Source of the DNA: Nostoc sp. FACHB-152
GTDB lineage: Bacteria; Cyanobacteriota; Cyanobacteriia; Cyanobacteriales; Nostocaceae
Assembly: GCF_014697475.1 (NCBI RefSeq)
Contig: NZ_JACJRV010000012.1
Coordinates: 62,001 to 126,000, forward strand
Direction: 5' to 3'
DNA length: 64,000 nt
Shown here: positions 18,245 to 27,644 of the stretch, piece after piece
Position numbering within the stretch: position 1 is the first letter of the stretch
Layout: each line of letters starts with the position of its first letter
The notes under the pieces: model-generated
The model's database searches: none
What the model was told of the DNA's origin: nothing
Seen by the model: the letters and a program-made list of their open reading frames with translations, nothing else
Position numbers and translations under genes: made by a program

Positions 18245-19507
18245 ATGTTCCCAACTGAACCTGCTGCTGTAAATAATGGGTTTAGCGCACTGCTAAAAAA
18301 CCGCAATTTCATGCTCCTGTGGATTGGGCAATTAATTTCCCAGTTGGCAGATAAGGTATTTTTCGTTTTGATGGTTGCTTTACTAGAAGTCTACCCGCCG
18401 CCAGCTGGATTAGCAGAAAACTCTATGTACTCAACCTTAATGGTGGCATTTACAGTACCCGCAATTTTATTCGGTTCGGCGGGTGGTGTATTTGTAGATC
18501 TGCTGCCAAAAAAGGTGGTGATGATTGGCTCTGATATTGTAAGGGGACTATTAACATTGTGTCTGCCCTTGTTACCAAGGGAATTTTTTATTTTGTTAGT
18601 TCTCACCTTTGCCATCTCCACCGTTACCCAGTTTTTTGCACCCGCAGAACAAGCCGCTATACCCTTATTGGTACGTAAAGAGAATTTAATGGCAGCGAAC
18701 GCTTTGTTTAGCAGCACCATGATGGGAGCTTTGATAGTTGGTTTTGCAGTAGGTGAGCCGATTTTGAGTTGGGCGAAAAGCTTGATAGGAGAAGAATACG
18801 GCCAAGAAATCATAGTTGGTGGGCTGTATGTTCTATCGGCAGTCATGATGCAACCGATTAAGTTTAAAGAGCATAAACCTCATCGGGAACAGCGCACCTC
18901 CGTCAACCATTGGGCTGAATTTACAGAAAGTATCCGCTATCTCAAGAAAAATCGCTTGGTTTTAAATGCCATGCTGCAACTGACAACTTTATATTGTGTG
19001 TTTGCAGCTTTAACAGTACTGACAATTCGATTAGCAGAAGAGTTTGGTTTAAAAGAGAAACAGTTTGGCTTTTTCTTGGCAGCAGCAGGGGTAGGAATGC
19101 TACTGGGTGCGGGGATTTTAGGACACTGGGGAGATAGATTACACCGTAAGCCCTTACCCTTAATTGGATTTTTGGCGATGGCGGTAGTGTTAGGAGTGTT
19201 CACATTCACCCATAATCTTTTGCTAGCACTGGGACTTTGTGCATTGTTAGGTATAGCTGCTTCTTTAATTGGCGTACCGATGCAAACTTTAATTCAACAG
19301 CAAACACCACCAACTATGCACGGTAAGGTATTTGGTTTTCAAAACCATGCGGTAAATATTGCTTTATCAGCACCTTTGGCAATTACTGGTCCCTTAACTG
19401 ATGCTCTTGGCTTGCGTACTGTATTGGTAGCAATGAGCATTGTAGTTGCAGGCGTTGGTGTTTGGGCGTGGCAAAATACACGCCGAGTTTTACAGGATGT
19501 GATTTAA
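18245..19507 (+). CDS. MFS transporter (MFS_3/LplT-like)
   Basis: 420 residues with about 11-12 membrane helices. The motif between helices 2 and 3 reads GGVFVDLLPKKVVM, the MFS A-motif variant of MFS_3 and LplT-type proteins. A second half follows (FFLAAAGVGMLLGAGILGHW, DRLHRKPLP). PTMHGKVFGFQNHAVNIALS is characteristic of the group. It may move lysophospholipid or small-molecule substrates; the substrate is not visible. Confidence 0.9.
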   Translation: MFPTEPAAVNNGFSALLKNRNFMLLWIGQLISQLADKVFFVLMVALLEVYPPPAGLAENSMYSTLMVAFTVPAILFGSAGGVFVDLLPKKVVMIGSDIVRGLLTLCLPLLPREFFILLVLTFAISTVTQFFAPAEQAAIPLLVRKENLMAANALFSSTMMGALIVGFAVGEPILSWAKSLIGEEYGQEIIVGGLYVLSAVMMQPIKFKEHKPHREQRTSVNHWAEFTESIRYLKKNRLVLNAMLQLTTLYCVFAALTVLTIRLAEEFGLKEKQFGFFLAAAGVGMLLGAGILGHWGDRLHRKPLPLIGFLAMAVVLGVFTFTHNLLLALGLCALLGIAASLIGVPMQTLIQQQTPPTMHGKVFGFQNHAVNIALSAPLAITGPLTDALGLRTVLVAMSIVVAGVGVWAWQNTRRVLQDVI

Positions 19508-19747
19508 TCAGCCACAGTGGTTGATTGTCTATGATTAAAGATAGTTAGGTTTACTTACGAAGTATAAGTAGAGCAATTTCGAGTTTATATTTTGAAAATA
19601 GCGATCCCCAACAGATTTATTGTTTTGTAACCTCTATCTTCTGATTGATATTTAAAATCGATAAGCACTTAATCTAACTTTTCAATTAAAATGAAATGTT
19701 AAATACAGAATTGAAGCGTCAACTTAGCTATTATCTGAGGTTCGACC

Positions 19748-21646
19748 GTGACCTTGAGCTTGCCTTCCCCGATTAGTCCCGCAAAAACTGAGAATCAAAA
19801 CCAGTCTGCTGTTGTTCAATCGCCAGTTGTCACACCCAAGCGCGCAACTGGTGGTTTCGCTCTACTGGACAGCCTCCTCCGCCACGGCGTTGAATATATT
19901 TTTGGTTATCCTGGTGGAGCGATTCTGCCAATTTATGATGACCTTTACAAAGTGGAATCAACAGGTGCGCTGAAGCACATTTTGGTGAGGCACGAACAAG
20001 GCGCAGCCCATGCCGCAGACGGCTATGCCCGTGCCACTGGGAAGGTAGGAGTGTGCTTTGGTACTTCTGGCCCTGGTGCGACAAACTTGGTAACAGGTAT
20101 CGCTACAGCCTACATGGATTCCATACCGATGGTGATTGTGACCGGACAAGTACCCCGAAAAATGATCGGTACAGATGCGTTTCAAGAAACCGATATCTAC
20201 GGGATTACTTTACCGATTGTCAAGCACTCTTATGTAGTGCGCGACCCGAAAGACATGGCCCGAATTGTGGCTGAAGCATTCCACATCGCTAGCACTGGAC
20301 GGCCAGGCCCAGTGTTAATTGATGTCCCTAAAGATGTGGCTTTTGAAGAATTTGATTATGTACCTGTAGAACCAGGCACAGTTAAGTTACCGGGATATCG
20401 CCCGACAGTTAAAGGAAATCCTCGCCAGATCAATGCGGCAATTAAATTAATTAAAGAAAGCCGGCGACCACTGCTGTATGTTGGTGGTGGTGCGATCGCT
20501 TCTAATGCCCATGAGCAAGTTAAAGACCTCGCTGAGTTATTTAATATTCCTGTCACAACCACATTGATGGGGATTGGCGCGTTTGACGAAAATCACCCGC
20601 TAGCCTTGGGTATGTTGGGGATGCACGGCACAGCTTATGCTAACTTTGCTGTGAGTGATTGCGATTTGCTGATTTGTGTCGGCGCAAGATTTGACGATCG
20701 CGTCACTGGTAAATTAGATGAATTTGCCTCTCGTGCTAAAGTTATCCATATCGATATTGACCCAGCAGAAGTTGGTAAAAACCGGATTCCAGAAGTACCT
20801 ATCGTTGGCGATGTCCGCAACGTCTTGGTTGACTTGTTGCGACGCTGCAAGCAATCAGGTATCAAAGCCACACCCAACCAAAACCAAGAATGGCTAAATT
20901 TAATTAACCGCTGGCGCGAAGAGTATCCCCTAGTTGTTCCCCAACACGCCGACAGCATCTCACCCCAAGAAGCAATTAGCGAAGTCGGTCGCCAAGCACC
21001 CAACGCCTTCTACACCACAGATGTCGGTCAGCATCAAATGTGGTCGGCTCAATTCCTCAAAAATGGCCCACGCCGTTGGATTTCGAGTGCTGGGTTAGGA
21101 ACAATGGGTTTTGGCTTACCTGCGGCCATCGGCGCGAAAGTGGCCTTCCCAGATGAAGAAGTTATCTGTATTAGTGGTGATGCGAGTTTCCAAATGTGTT
21201 TACAAGAATTGGGGACTGCTGCACAGTATGGGATTAATGTCAAGACTGTAATTGTGAACAACGGTTGGCAGGGGATGGTGCGTCAGTGGCAACAAGCTTT
21301 CCACGGCGAACGTTACTCTTGCTCAAATATGGAAGTCGGGATGCCAGATATTGAGTTTTTGGCAAAAGCCTATGGCATTAAAGGCATCGTAGTGAAAGAA
21401 CGCAGTCAACTCAAAGATGCGATCGCCGAAATGTTGGCATATAACGGCCCCGTAATCTTGAATGTTCACGTCACCAGAGATGAAAACTGCTATCCAATGG
21501 TAGCCCCTGGTAAGAGCAACGCACAGATGGTAGGTTTACCCAAGCAGCCACCAACAAGCGCGGTAGAACCCGTGTGTTGTAGCCACTGCGGTAGTATGAA
21601 TGCTCCTAGCCATAACTTCTGCTCTGAGTGTGGCACTAAGCTGTAA
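19748..21646 (+). CDS. ilvB: Acetolactate synthase large subunit with C-terminal zinc ribbon
   Basis: 632 residues from GTG 19748 with TGAGG upstream. The TPP-enzyme order is complete: the N-terminal PYR domain with [17 protein letters not shown] and the catalytic Glu in [16 protein letters not shown], the central FAD/transhydrogenase domain, then the C-terminal PP domain with ISGDASFQM...[12 protein letters not shown] as the Mg-TPP motif. It condenses two pyruvates, or pyruvate and 2-oxobutyrate, in branched-chain amino-acid synthesis. After the normal end (about residue 605) a tail adds [20 protein letters not shown], a four-Cys zinc ribbon not found in most IlvB proteins. The small subunit is not in the window. 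Confidence 0.96.
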   Translation: MTLSLPSPISPAKTENQNQSAVVQSPVVTPKRATGGFALLDSLLRHGVEYIFGYPGGAILPIYDDLYKVESTGALKHILVRHEQGAAHAADGYARATGKVGVCFGTSGPGATNLVTGIATAYMDSIPMVIVTGQVPRKMIGTDAFQETDIYGITLPIVKHSYVVRDPKDMARIVAEAFHIASTGRPGPVLIDVPKDVAFEEFDYVPVEPGTVKLPGYRPTVKGNPRQINAAIKLIKESRRPLLYVGGGAIASNAHEQVKDLAELFNIPVTTTLMGIGAFDENHPLALGMLGMHGTAYANFAVSDCDLLICVGARFDDRVTGKLDEFASRAKVIHIDIDPAEVGKNRIPEVPIVGDVRNVLVDLLRRCKQSGIKATPNQNQEWLNLINRWREEYPLVVPQHADSISPQEAISEVGRQAPNAFYTTDVGQHQMWSAQFLKNGPRRWISSAGLGTMGFGLPAAIGAKVAFPDEEVICISGDASFQMCLQELGTAAQYGINVKTVIVNNGWQGMVRQWQQAFHGERYSCSNMEVGMPDIEFLAKAYGIKGIVVKERSQLKDAIAEMLAYNGPVILNVHVTRDENCYPMVAPGKSNAQMVGLPKQPPTSAVEPVCCSHCGSMNAPSHNFCSECGTKL

Positions 21647-21674
21647 AAATTTCTGAAAAATTAACTTCCTTTTT

Positions 21675-21706
21675 ACGCAGGAGAGTACGTCTCCTGCGTT
21701 TTTTTA
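21675..21706 (+). terminator. Rho-independent terminator of ilvB
   Basis: ACGCAGGAG/CTCCTGCGT stem with a 7-base loop followed by a run of T, 29 bp after the ilvB stop. Confidence 0.93.
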
Positions 21707-21725
21707 TGGACAAAAGTTTACATAA

Positions 21726-21759
21726 AAAAATCCGACTATCTGTGTGATCTCGGATTTTT
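21726..21759 (+). terminator. Second hairpin upstream of TerB-like gene
   Basis: AAAAATCCGA/TCGGATTTTT inverted repeat with a 14-base loop, T-rich on both strands. It may be a back-up terminator or an attenuator-like element 80 bp before the next gene. Confidence 0.55.
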
Positions 21760-21838
21760 GTGGGAAAGCTAATGAAGAAGCAAGTTCAGCATTGAAAATT
21801 GCTTTTTCAATCAGTAACCAACTTTTCACAGGATTTTT

Positions 21839-22306
21839 ATGCCAAAACGTTTGCCCAGAGGCCGTAGTGCTAGTTCAGTTGCTCTAGAACCAGAAGTGGC
21901 GATCGCTATTATCGGTCTATTTTCCGCAGCTGCTGATGAAGGCATTACCTCAACCGAAGAATATGCGTTGAGTGAAATGCTTGAAAGTGTTAGTCAGTTT
22001 GAAGATTACACTGACGAAGATTTTGCCGAATTAGGTGAAAAAGTTGCAGCCCTCATCGAGGAAGAAGATCCAGAAGAACTAATTGCCCAAGCAATTAATT
22101 CTTTACCTAATAAAGGTTATCGAGAAGCTGCATATATCACCGCTATTTTGGTAGTGGGTATTGATGAAGAAGTATTTGACAGCGAACAAGACTATATTTC
22201 TGAACTTCAAGAAGCCTTAAATATTTCTGATGAACGCGCCCAAGAACTCATCGATGAAGTATTTGGGACAGAGGAAGAAGAATGTGAAGATGAAGACGAA
22301 GAATAG
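21839..22306 (+). CDS. TerB-like (tellurite-resistance B family) helical protein
   Basis: 155 residues. AIIGLFSAAADEGITSTEEY and YREAAYITAILVVGIDEEVF are two helical repeats with the acidic turn typical of TerB/DjlA-N folds, which coordinate metal in TerB. The C-terminus is a very acidic tail ending in EDEDEE. The role in cyanobacteria is unknown; TerB proteins in general take part in stress or membrane-linked metal responses. No other ter genes are present nearby. Confidence 0.7.
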   Translation: MPKRLPRGRSASSVALEPEVAIAIIGLFSAAADEGITSTEEYALSEMLESVSQFEDYTDEDFAELGEKVAALIEEEDPEELIAQAINSLPNKGYREAAYITAILVVGIDEEVFDSEQDYISELQEALNISDERAQELIDEVFGTEEEECEDEDEE

Positions 22307-22341
22307 TTTTTTTTGGTGCTGAATTTTTAATTTTACTAGCA

Positions 22342-22367
22342 GTGAGTGAAGCGATCGCTTCACTCAC
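22342..22367. repeat. Perfect 26-bp palindrome centred on HIP1
   Basis: GTGAGTGAA, then GCGATCGC, then TTCACTCAC: a perfect palindrome whose centre is a HIP1 octamer, 36 bp after the TerB-like stop. It may serve as a terminator hairpin. Confidence 0.8.
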
Positions 22368-22481
22368 CTTAAACAGTGTTAAATTCCCATCTCTACCAAC
22401 TTCAGGGTGCTTTCTACGTTTTTCTTGAGCGTTCGTTTTCAGTTAGGTGCAATATAGTAGCCATATTCCAGAGAGTCGAAT

Positions 22482-22961
22482 TTACTGTGCAGATTGAGTT
22501 GGTGATGGTTTAGAACGCTGCTGTTTGTAAAAACTAACTACTTTTTGGACATAAGTACCAGTAAAGCCTCTGTTGCAGCCTGTATAAGTGCCTGTCATCC
22601 ACCAACAAGCTACGCTATTTACAGCCGCAATTTCATTATTTTTAGTTACTTGGTACTGCTTGTTTAACTCACGGCTAGTGATGCAGGAAATTATTTGGCG
22701 GGCGATCGCAGGGCTATTTTCAAACTGCGTTGGTGTAATTTCTTTTTTAAGGCAAGATTTTGACCAAGCTTTGACGGTTCCAGGCTGGACTTGCCATTCG
22801 CTATAAAGTCCATCATCTTTTTTGCCTGTTTGGGGCGCAGCCAGTCGTAGTGCTTCTACCATTGCTGCGACTTGATTATTAGAAGGTTGTTGTGCTTGGG
22901 CTATAGATAATGACTGTCCAATGCTAAAACTAATAAGCATTGCACCAATTAATAATCGCAT
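22482..22961 (-). CDS. Secreted hypothetical protein with four cysteines
   Basis: 159 residues. Residues 1-23 are a signal peptide (MRLLIGAMLISFSIGQSLSI, ending AQAQ), so it is periplasmic or exported. The mature part has Cys in KSCLKKE, ISCITS, SVACWWMTG and TGCNRGF, likely two disulfides, and a Ser/Pro/Gln tail. It shows no family I can name. It is convergent with the TerB-like gene; 660 bp of gene-free DNA lie upstream. Confidence 0.75.
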   Translation of the reverse strand: MRLLIGAMLISFSIGQSLSIAQAQQPSNNQVAAMVEALRLAAPQTGKKDDGLYSEWQVQPGTVKAWSKSCLKKEITPTQFENSPAIARQIISCITSRELNKQYQVTKNNEIAAVNSVACWWMTGTYTGCNRGFTGTYVQKVVSFYKQQRSKPSPTQSAQ

Positions 22962-23622
22962 AAGTTTCTCCTCATCACTCTGGACTCAGTTTAAGACCAA
23001 GATGTAGGATAATACATTTTTTTAGCAGTAGGACTCATATCAGCCCTGGTTGATTTTTACTTAAGTGTCATCACTATACTCACTTGTAAGAAATTCAAGT
23101 AGATATTTTAAATTATTAGATCAATTAATATAATTAGCTTAATTTATTAGCTATATTTCAATTTTAAAACAAACAAATATTATTTGTGAGACTTTTACTA
23201 TCTCATTAAAGTATAAACTATTTAAATTATTTTTTTATTCAAAAAAAGTGTTTATCAACACTTCCTTTAAATTTAAAAATGTATAAGCTCTAAACTGAAA
23301 AACAAAGATAAATAGCAATCATTTCAGAGATATAGCAGTCCTAAATAAGATTCAAACAAATCTATTGCCTATTGCCCTCATAAGCAGTTTGTCAATCCAA
23401 TAAGATTGCTATAGCTAAAAAAATAAATATTTTTTCTTCAACCAACTAGAACACCAATTTCCGACAGCCAAAAATAGATTGGTTGAATTAGTGCAATCTC
23501 AACTTTGAATACTCAATTGGTGTTCTAGGAGGTTAATAGAAAAACTTCCAATTATCTTACTTGCTTAAAGAGAGTAAGACTCAGAACTTAAAAGCTAAAA
23601 CTGACTAGAAAAATTACAAAAC
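22962..23622. other. Intergenic region with 14-bp inverted repeat
   Basis: Extremely AT-rich 661-bp gap between divergent genes with no ORF of note. The main structure is the CTAGAACACCAATT inverted repeat described separately. It must contain the promoters of both divergent genes, but no clear -35/-10 pair can be picked out in such AT-rich DNA. Confidence 0.55.
23446..23528. promoter_or_regulatory. 14-bp inverted repeat upstream of ssuA-like gene
   Basis: CTAGAACACCAATT at 23446-23459 is exactly repeated in reverse as AATTGGTGTTCTAG at 23515-23528, 55 bp apart, 94 bp before the ssuA-like start. Such spaced dyads may bind a looping or LysR/tetrameric regulator, or be ends of a lost mobile element. 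Confidence 0.45.
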
Positions 23623-24663
23623 ATGAACAAGCCATTTCAACCACAACGCCGTACAACTTTAAAGCGTATTTTCCAATATTCTGTACTGGGACTATTTGCT
23701 TTATCATCTCCGTTGGTGGATAGCCTTGTGCAAAGCACCCAAGCGCAGACAAACGCTAAAGTAATTAACTTGGCGTATCAAAGTTCTGGTGATCTTGTCA
23801 AATCCAAGAAAGTTGTTGAGCCACGTTTCAAAGCATTGGGAGTAACTGTGAATTGGGTTGGGCCATTCGCAGCAGGGCCACAATTGATAGAAGCGTTGAA
23901 TGCAGGTAAGGTAGATATCGGTAATGTAGGAGAGACACCTCCAATATTTTCCCAAGCTGCACGCCCAGGTGTCATCCCTGAAGTTGTCTATCTTACTGGA
24001 CGTACACCCACTAATGGTCAAAATCAGGGTATTGTGGTGAAAGCTAATTCTTCCATTAAGAAAGTAGCAGATCTTAAAGGTAAGAAAATTGCTTTTCAAG
24101 TAGGGTCGAATGCACAATATTTACTAGCAAAAGCTTTGAAAGAGTTAGGGTTAAAATTTAGCGATATTCAAGTTGTTGCTTTGACTCCATCTCAAGCCCG
24201 CGATGCCTTTATTCAAGACAAGGCTGACGCTTGGGTGGGAGGCGATCCCCTTTTAGCTGAAGTGGAAAATACGACCCCAATTCGGGTTCTAAGAAATGCA
24301 GCAGGAATTAATACTCTCAACGGCTTTTATATTGGCAGGCGTAATTTTGTGACCCAAAATCCGCAATTGGTGCGAGTGTTTTTAGAAGAAGCACAGAAAG
24401 TAGGAGAAGCGGCTGAAAAAAACCCAAGCGACTATGCCAAAATCTTAGTTACTGAACAGAAATTAGCCCCATCAGTTGCAGATAAGGTGGCACGTCGTCG
24501 TACTTATAAATTGAGAAGACTGACTCCGGCTATCATTGCCGAACAGCAGGGCGTTGCTGATTTCTATTTTCAAGAAAAAGTCATCTCGCGTAAAATTGAT
24601 ATCAAAGAAGGCATTCTTGCTCCGATATTATATCAAGCTATCATACCTGATAATATTCCTTAA
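23623..24663 (+). CDS. Aliphatic-sulfonate-type ABC transporter substrate-binding protein
   Basis: 346 residues. The N-terminus QRRTTLKRIF plus a hydrophobic stretch (about 20-40) resembles a twin-arginine or long Sec signal ending in TQAQ. The mature protein has the SsuA/TauA/NrtA-type fold: INLAYQSSGDLVKSKKVVEP, LNAGKVDIGNVGETPPIF, VADLKGKKIAFQVGSNAQYL, DAWVGGDPLLAEVE. It should bind sulfonates or related small anions in the periplasm. No permease or ATPase gene is nearby, so it must work with a transporter encoded elsewhere or as an orphan receptor. A strong hairpin follows. Confidence 0.88.
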   Translation: MNKPFQPQRRTTLKRIFQYSVLGLFALSSPLVDSLVQSTQAQTNAKVINLAYQSSGDLVKSKKVVEPRFKALGVTVNWVGPFAAGPQLIEALNAGKVDIGNVGETPPIFSQAARPGVIPEVVYLTGRTPTNGQNQGIVVKANSSIKKVADLKGKKIAFQVGSNAQYLLAKALKELGLKFSDIQVVALTPSQARDAFIQDKADAWVGGDPLLAEVENTTPIRVLRNAAGINTLNGFYIGRRNFVTQNPQLVRVFLEEAQKVGEAAEKNPSDYAKILVTEQKLAPSVADKVARRRTYKLRRLTPAIIAEQQGVADFYFQEKVISRKIDIKEGILAPILYQAIIPDNIP

Positions 24664-24714
24664 ACAGGTAGAGGTAGGTTTATTAGGCTATTAAGTTAGC
24701 GATATCTTTTACGA

Positions 24715-24759
24715 AGACGTGAATACCAAGAGCGGCTCGCACTCTTGGTATTCACGTCT
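24715..24759 (+). terminator. Long hairpin after ssuA-like gene
   Basis: Perfect 18-bp stem, AGACGTGAATACCAAGAG paired with its complement at 24742-24759, with a 9-base loop. There is no T tract, so it may be an RNA-stabilising hairpin or repeat palindrome as well as a terminator. Confidence 0.75.
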
Positions 24760-25024
24760 ATTGGAGTTGACCTTGGGAACAGGAATGCAAGGCTGTTGTA
24801 TATAGCTTATTGAAGAAAATTTGTACCTCATTCACTTGCAATCTGCTGTAAATAAGGGGAATACAAACCGCAGAAGCGCAGAGTTCGCAGAGGAATAAGA
24901 GTTTCAGAGAATAATAGCAATAGCCAACTTAGTTAGAGCATTGGTAAATGATAAAACTTAGATACCAAAGCACTTTTACCTCTGTTGCTTGTCCCCTGCT
25001 ATGTTGCGTAAGTTCTCACTAAGT
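24760..25024. repeat. Intergenic stretch with CGCAGAG-type short repeat
   Basis: Positions about 24868-24895 hold CGCAGAAGCGCAGAG and CGCAGAGG, related to the GCAAAGGTGCAGAGGCGCAAAG motif at about 34066-34090 and CCTTTGCGCGACGG near 30413. No gene is seen. Confidence 0.45.
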
Positions 25025-25495
25025 TTAAAACATCTCGAATAACCCCTCATCTAATTCATAACCTAGCATTTGCGCCATAGATTTCAGCCGTGATGTACTG
25101 GGAATCTCTTGCTGTTTTAACCAATCAGTTAAAACAAATATTTTGTGCATCAAAAATATTTCTAAAGCTTCGGGATTATATTGAATGCCTTCTTTAGAAC
25201 TGAATTGGTGCGGTACAAGCATGGCGGTGTAACGACCCAATTCTCCGGCTTTCCAATCTAGTAAAAAAAGCAACCAAGGATATTTGGCATCTAGGCGGAT
25301 AAACCACAGCCGTAACTCTGGAACTTCTGAAAGTTCGCGGGGGTCGCCAGGTTCTAGGGGGTAATCGATATCAAAGGTTAACTGCTGTTCATAGGTAGCA
25401 ACTCCTTCTTGCAGCAGTTGTTCAATTACCGTTACAGCCGGTGACAAATCTAATGTGTTAATTGAGTCAGTGTTGAGTGCGATCGCAATAGTCAT
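25025..25495 (-). CDS. CRR6-family NDH-1 assembly factor
   Basis: 156 residues from ATG 25495 (MTIAIALNTDS). The upstream in-frame codons overlap rdgB and are unlikely to be translated. The segments YPLEPGDPRELSEVPELRLW, RLDAKYPWLLFLLDWKAGEL and MLVPHQFSSKEGIQYNPEAL match CRR6, which in chloroplasts and cyanobacteria is needed for maturation of NdhI and assembly of the NDH-1 hydrophilic arm. It is soluble. It lies immediately downstream of rdgB, probably in one transcript. Confidence 0.83.
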   Translation of the reverse strand: MTIAIALNTDSINTLDLSPAVTVIEQLLQEGVATYEQQLTFDIDYPLEPGDPRELSEVPELRLWFIRLDAKYPWLLFLLDWKAGELGRYTAMLVPHQFSSKEGIQYNPEALEIFLMHKIFVLTDWLKQQEIPSTSRLKSMAQMLGYELDEGLFEMF

Positions 25496-25523
25496 AGTAA
25501 TTTGTGAATGGTAATTGCTACGT

Positions 25524-26132
25524 CTATAAAAATAGGAAGTATGAATTTGATTCAGCACTCAGTATTGTATTCAATTGTGGTAGTAAAGCTGCAAAGGCTT
25601 TACCACGATGACTAACTGATTTTTTTACCTCTGGTGTCATTTGGGCAAAGGTCAGCTGCTTTTCGGGAACGTAAAACACAGGATCGTAGCCGAAACCACC
25701 TTCACCACGCTGTGCGTGAAGAATTTCTCCACGACAAATACCTTCACATTGCAGAACTATCTCACCATCAGGACGCGCGATCGCAACTGCACACATAAAT
25801 TGTGCTTGTCTATTAGTTTCGTTACCTAATTCTTTGAGTAGCCTAGCAATTCGGTCTGCGTCGGTTTTGCCATAACGCGCCGAAAATACTCCTGGCGCAC
25901 CATTCAAAGCATCTACCTGTAAGCCAGAATCATCTGCGATCGCCCATTTCCCTGTAGCTTTGGCGACTTCGGATGCTTTTAAACAGGCGTTAGCAGCAAA
26001 TGTATCGCCTGTTTCTTCAACTTCTAGGTCTTCAGGTTTAAGAGTTAATTCCCAACCAGAACTTGCTAGGTAAGCTTGCATTTCACGCAATTTACCTTGA
26101 TTGCTTGTGGCGACTACGAGTAGTTTTGTCAT
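25524..26132 (-). CDS. rdgB: XTP/dITP diphosphatase (RdgB/HAM1)
   Basis: 202 residues. The family signatures are all there: VVATSNQGKLREM (nucleotide-binding SxNxxK), WAIADDSGLQVDALNGAPGV, GGFGYDPVFYVPE and VSHRGKAF. The enzyme hydrolyses XTP, ITP and dITP to monophosphates, cleaning the nucleotide pool. It forms a minus-strand run with the phosphohexomutase upstream and CRR6 downstream. The C-terminus has a few extra residues (ESNSYFLFL). The start at 26132 directly borders tandem heptamer repeats. Confidence 0.96.
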   Translation of the reverse strand: MTKLLVVATSNQGKLREMQAYLASSGWELTLKPEDLEVEETGDTFAANACLKASEVAKATGKWAIADDSGLQVDALNGAPGVFSARYGKTDADRIARLLKELGNETNRQAQFMCAVAIARPDGEIVLQCEGICRGEILHAQRGEGGFGYDPVFYVPEKQLTFAQMTPEVKKSVSHRGKAFAALLPQLNTILSAESNSYFLFL

Positions 26133-26136
26133 ATTT

Positions 26137-26171
26137 CAGTTAACAGTTAACAGTTAACAGTTAACAGTTAA
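26137..26171. repeat. Tandem heptamer repeat (CAGTTAA)x5
   Basis: Five CAGTTAA units in tandem, followed by TGATAACTGACAACTGATAA and CTGTTAACT, which can pair back with the array. This is a short tandemly repeated repeat of the kind common in heterocystous cyanobacteria, placed 4 bp before the rdgB ATG (so within its leader). Confidence 0.9.
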
Positions 26172-26207
26172 AGGTGATAACTGACAACTGATAACTGTTA
26201 ACTCATT

Positions 26208-27644
26208 TTACTCTGCCCACTGTCTTGCCCAATCAAGAGTTTGATGTACTTGTTCGATTGTGGGGGCTTCGCAGTAGAGGCGCAGAACTGGTTCAGTACC
26301 GCTAAAGCGAATCATTAACCAGCTATTGTCAGCGAGGCGGAATTTATAACCGTCAATTGTTTGACAATCAATTACGGCTTTACCTGCAATCTCGGTTAAG
26401 GGTTGAGTTTGTAGTTGTTGTAAAAGACGCGATCGCACTTCCATACTGGCTAAGGGCAAATCAATGCGATCGTAGGCGGAGTTAAAATCTGTTTGCTGTT
26501 GCAAGTGGCGGTAATATTCGCTCAAGTCTTGCCCAGATTCAACAATTGCCTCTAGGACATACAATGCTGACAGTAGTGCATCCCGTTCTGGAATATGGCT
26601 ACCATAGCCAATACCGCCAGATTCTTCACCACCCAGCAATACTTGCGATACTAACATTCTGTCAGCGATGTATTTGTAGCCAACAGGTGTTTCAAACAGT
26701 GACAAGTTGTGCAACTTTGCCACGCGAGGAATTAAGTCAGAACCACTAACTGTTTTAATGATTTCACCTGTAAAGCCACGCCTTAAGGTTAAGTGGTCGA
26801 TTAATATCGGAATTAATATTTGAGAACTTAAGAAGTTGGCTTCTTGATCTACCGCCGCGATGCGATCGCAGTCTCCATCAAATACTAAACCAACGGTTAA
26901 ACCTGATTGATTGGTTTGGCGGTGATTTTTGATGACTTTAAATAGTTCAGAAAGATATTTAGGCAATGGTTCCGGCGCACCACCACCAAATAGGGGGTCG
27001 CGGTTGCTGTTGAGTTCTTTTACCTGATCGCCTAATAGTCTCCCTAGTCCGCTAGCAGCCGCCCCGTGCATAACATCAGCAAATACAGTTAGCTTACCAG
27101 AGGCGATCGCTTGCCGAATTTTGGCAATATCTACTTTCCCTTCTAGCCCTGCGGTGTAACTGGGCCAAGGGTCAAACTTTTCTATTTTGCCAGGGGTCTC
27201 TGCTATCGGTACTCCTGTGGGCAACAGTGCTTCTATCTCTTTAGTAATTTCTGGTGATACCGAACCACCAAAATAACCCTTGACTTTTAATCCTAAATAT
27301 GGGCCAGGATTATGACTAGCTGTAATAACTAACGCGCCTAAAGCGTTAAGTTGTTTGGCAGCCCAACTAAAAGCTGGAGTTGGGGCGTAGCTTTCACTTA
27401 ATAAAACATCAAATCCTACAGCAGTGACGGCATTGGCGACAGCACGAGCAAAGTCTTCTGCCATAAATCTGCGATCGTAACCGACAATAATAGTTCGGCT
27501 ACCAACTGTGGAATAATATGTATCATATAATACTTTGGCTGCAACTGGTGCTACTAGGGCTAGGCGTTCAAAGGTGAATTCGTCACCAATAACGCCCCGC
27601 CAGCCATCTGTACCAAATTTAATTGAGCTAGCTACAACTGGCAT
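26208..27644 (-). CDS. Phosphoglucomutase/phosphomannomutase family protein
   Basis: 478 residues. The four phosphohexomutase domains are visible: KFGTDGWRGVIGDEF at the start, the phosphoserine loop ITASHNPGPYLG at about 107-118, the Mg loop LVFDGDCDRIA, the sugar loop GGEESGGIGYG and the phosphate-binding RFSGTEPVLRLYCEAP. It interconverts hexose 1- and 6-phosphates; glucose versus mannose or glucosamine cannot be resolved, though GEESGG suits PGM/PMM. It is the first gene of a probable phosphohexomutase-rdgB-crr6 run. Confidence 0.93.
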   Translation of the reverse strand: MPVVASSIKFGTDGWRGVIGDEFTFERLALVAPVAAKVLYDTYYSTVGSRTIIVGYDRRFMAEDFARAVANAVTAVGFDVLLSESYAPTPAFSWAAKQLNALGALVITASHNPGPYLGLKVKGYFGGSVSPEITKEIEALLPTGVPIAETPGKIEKFDPWPSYTAGLEGKVDIAKIRQAIASGKLTVFADVMHGAAASGLGRLLGDQVKELNSNRDPLFGGGAPEPLPKYLSELFKVIKNHRQTNQSGLTVGLVFDGDCDRIAAVDQEANFLSSQILIPILIDHLTLRRGFTGEIIKTVSGSDLIPRVAKLHNLSLFETPVGYKYIADRMLVSQVLLGGEESGGIGYGSHIPERDALLSALYVLEAIVESGQDLSEYYRHLQQQTDFNSAYDRIDLPLASMEVRSRLLQQLQTQPLTEIAGKAVIDCQTIDGYKFRLADNSWLMIRFSGTEPVLRLYCEAPTIEQVHQTLDWARQWAE

